From NCBI GenBank assembly GCA_009778065.1, contig WRKM01000025.1, positions 1-43,521 of the forward strand: DNA of 43,521 nucleotides, written 5' to 3'. Origin of the DNA: Oscillospiraceae bacterium (GTDB lineage: Bacteria > Bacillota > Clostridia > Oscillospirales > Ruminococcaceae). Below the pieces are notes generated by a model. The model made no database searches, had not been told where the DNA came from, and worked only from the letters and a program-made list of their open reading frames with translations. Position 1 is the first letter of the stretch; the number at the start of each line of letters is the position of its first letter. Positions 42,171 through 43,521 of this stretch are shown here, piece by piece. Position numbers and translations under genes: made by a program.

Positions 42171-42207
42171 TACATTTTGAGAATTTAATGAATTTTATAT
42201 TAAGCAA

Positions 42208-42232
42208 AGCAAGGTAAACGCCTTGCTTTTTT
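42208..42232 (+). terminator. Hairpin with T-run beside the vapBC duplication
   Basis: GCAAGG-TAAACG-CCTTGC followed by TTTTTTT on the plus strand. Related hairpins (AGCAAAG-AAGTAAACGCCCTGC) lie at the ends of both vapBC copies. Confidence 0.6.
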
Positions 42233-42288
42233 TGAACCCCCGAAACCTGAAAGCCGTACCCGAAATTATTGGGTACGGCTGTGTTTAT

Positions 42289-42660
42289 CTACGCTTTTAT
42301 ATATCGCTGGTGATGACTGCTTGGTTTATCCGGCAATGTCATTTTTAATTGCCCTTTTTCAAGCAAAGGTTTTAAATATGCTGTACGAAAATGCCCTCGG
42401 TGAGTAACGCCTACAAACGACTGCATTTCATCGCGACTACGAGAAACGGCGCAAAAATCAATCAACTTTCTTATTTTATCATCTTTATTTTCATCATGGT
42501 CGGTATCATGGACGGCATCATGGACGGTTTCATTAACAGTAGTGTCAGTTTTATTATAATTCATGTTCTTAAAAATAACGCGAAAAGCCGTATGAGTAGA
42601 TTCAAATATAGGCGCATATTCATCGGTATATCCGTGAAGATACGATGTTTCTGAACGCAT
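42289..42660 (-). pseudogene. C-terminal part of an AlbA_2-type ATP-binding regulator
   Basis: The 123 codons end in LIDFCAVSRSRDEMQSFVGV, FRTAYLKPLLEKGQLKMTLP and DKPSSHHQRYIKA, which is the usual C-terminal winged-helix part of the large AlbA_2/RecG-like putative DNA-binding proteins (normally about 400-500 residues). GYTDEYAPIFE ... FRVIF is the end of their ATP-binding region. The N-terminal two thirds are missing, and the ATG at 42660 falls inside a remnant of a serine resolvase gene, so the gene was truncated by rearrangement. V-H-D repeats (VHDAVHDTDHD) lie in the middle. Confidence 0.7.
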
Positions 42661-42690
42661 TTTCTACAAAGCCCTTGTCAAGAAGAATTT
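42656..42690 (+). pseudogene. Serine resolvase gene remnant
   Basis: CGCATTTTCTACAAAGCCCT (42656-42675) is identical to 42990-43009 inside the resolvase gene and keeps its reading frame ([10 protein letters not shown]). It is a leftover of another resolvase copy, at the breakpoint that truncated the AlbA_2-type gene. Confidence 0.65.
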
Positions 42691-42800
42691 TCAACGACTA
42701 TAAAAAAGCACACCTTTTTATAGTTCGATTCCATTCATGATTATAAACTAAAATATTACAGCTGTCAAGTAAGTTTTTGGTTCCTCAATATGTTGTATAA

Positions 42801-43466
<666 letters not shown>

Positions 43467-43468
43467 GG

Positions 43469-43505
43469 TTCGCAAAGGTGTACCTTTACGAACTTTGTTA
43501 TTATG
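43469..43505 (+). terminator. Terminator of the resolvase gene
   Basis: GTTCG-C-AAAGG pairs with CCTTT-A-CGAAC, followed by TTTGTTATT. Confidence 0.75.
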
Positions 43506-43521
43506 GAATAATTTTACATAA

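Noticed and set aside
42124-42207. Longer VapB 2 starting at 42207
   Set aside because: The added codons run through the TTGACA/TATACT promoter and have no ribosome binding site; TTG 42123 has GAGGTG.

Overview
The window looks like chromosomal DNA of a spore-forming, flagellated Gram-positive bacterium of the Clostridia, probably gut-associated. The reasons are: cotJ spore-coat genes, a flagellin, LL-diaminopimelate aminotransferase (DapL), an EpsG-type polymerase, FapA/DUF342, Agr-like LytTR/GHKL regulator pairs, lipoproteins with lipoboxes, strong GGAGG-type ribosome binding sites and many TTGACA-17-TATAAT promoters. No tRNA, rRNA or CRISPR array was seen.

Layout. (1) 1-3.6 kb: a palindromic element, a DUF362 protein, and a divergent pair (SGNH lipoprotein and CPA2 antiporter), ending in a 48-aa ORF and a terminator. 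(2) 3.6-4.1 kb: the C-terminal part of cotJC (Mn-catalase-like spore protein) without its 5' end. (3) 4.1-15.6 kb: an accessory island. It holds a candidate small RNA, a BECR-like nuclease candidate, a region broken up by a 94-bp direct repeat, four AAA/DUF4143 ATPase genes (one truncated), two membrane TIR proteins around a sigma factor-LRR fusion, and a RelE/Phd toxin-antitoxin pair. (4) 15.7-22.6 kb: two response regulator/histidine kinase pairs and a very large flagellin. They share a repeated promoter-leader cassette, so the pairs and the flagellin are probably co-regulated. (5) 22.6-36.7 kb: a long minus-strand run of housekeeping and metabolic genes with many start/stop overlaps: FapA, Orn/Lys/Arg decarboxylase, BMP lipoprotein, HD protein, PstS-like protein, DapL, MntA/HepT-GNAT, HD protein, SLOG protein, GH2 glycosidase, RF2. 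(6) 36.9-40.6 kb: EpsG-like and membrane proteins, a collagen-like surface protein, a 32-aa Trp/Arg/Gly-rich ORF, then cotJA, cotJB and the first 31 codons of cotJC. (7) 40.6-43.5 kb: tandemly duplicated vapBC modules, a truncated ATP-binding regulator, a resolvase remnant and a serine resolvase.

The main result is that the two halves of cotJC lie 37 kb apart, both on the plus strand, in permuted order. The C-terminal part is at 3.6 kb and the N-terminal part at 40.6 kb. They are broken at exactly complementary positions (QYGG | PDGEL), and joining 40644 to 3629 would restore the gene in frame. This points to site-specific recombination inside a sporulation gene, like the sigK/skin class of interrupted spore genes, but with the topology of an integrated circle or a rearranged or misassembled locus.
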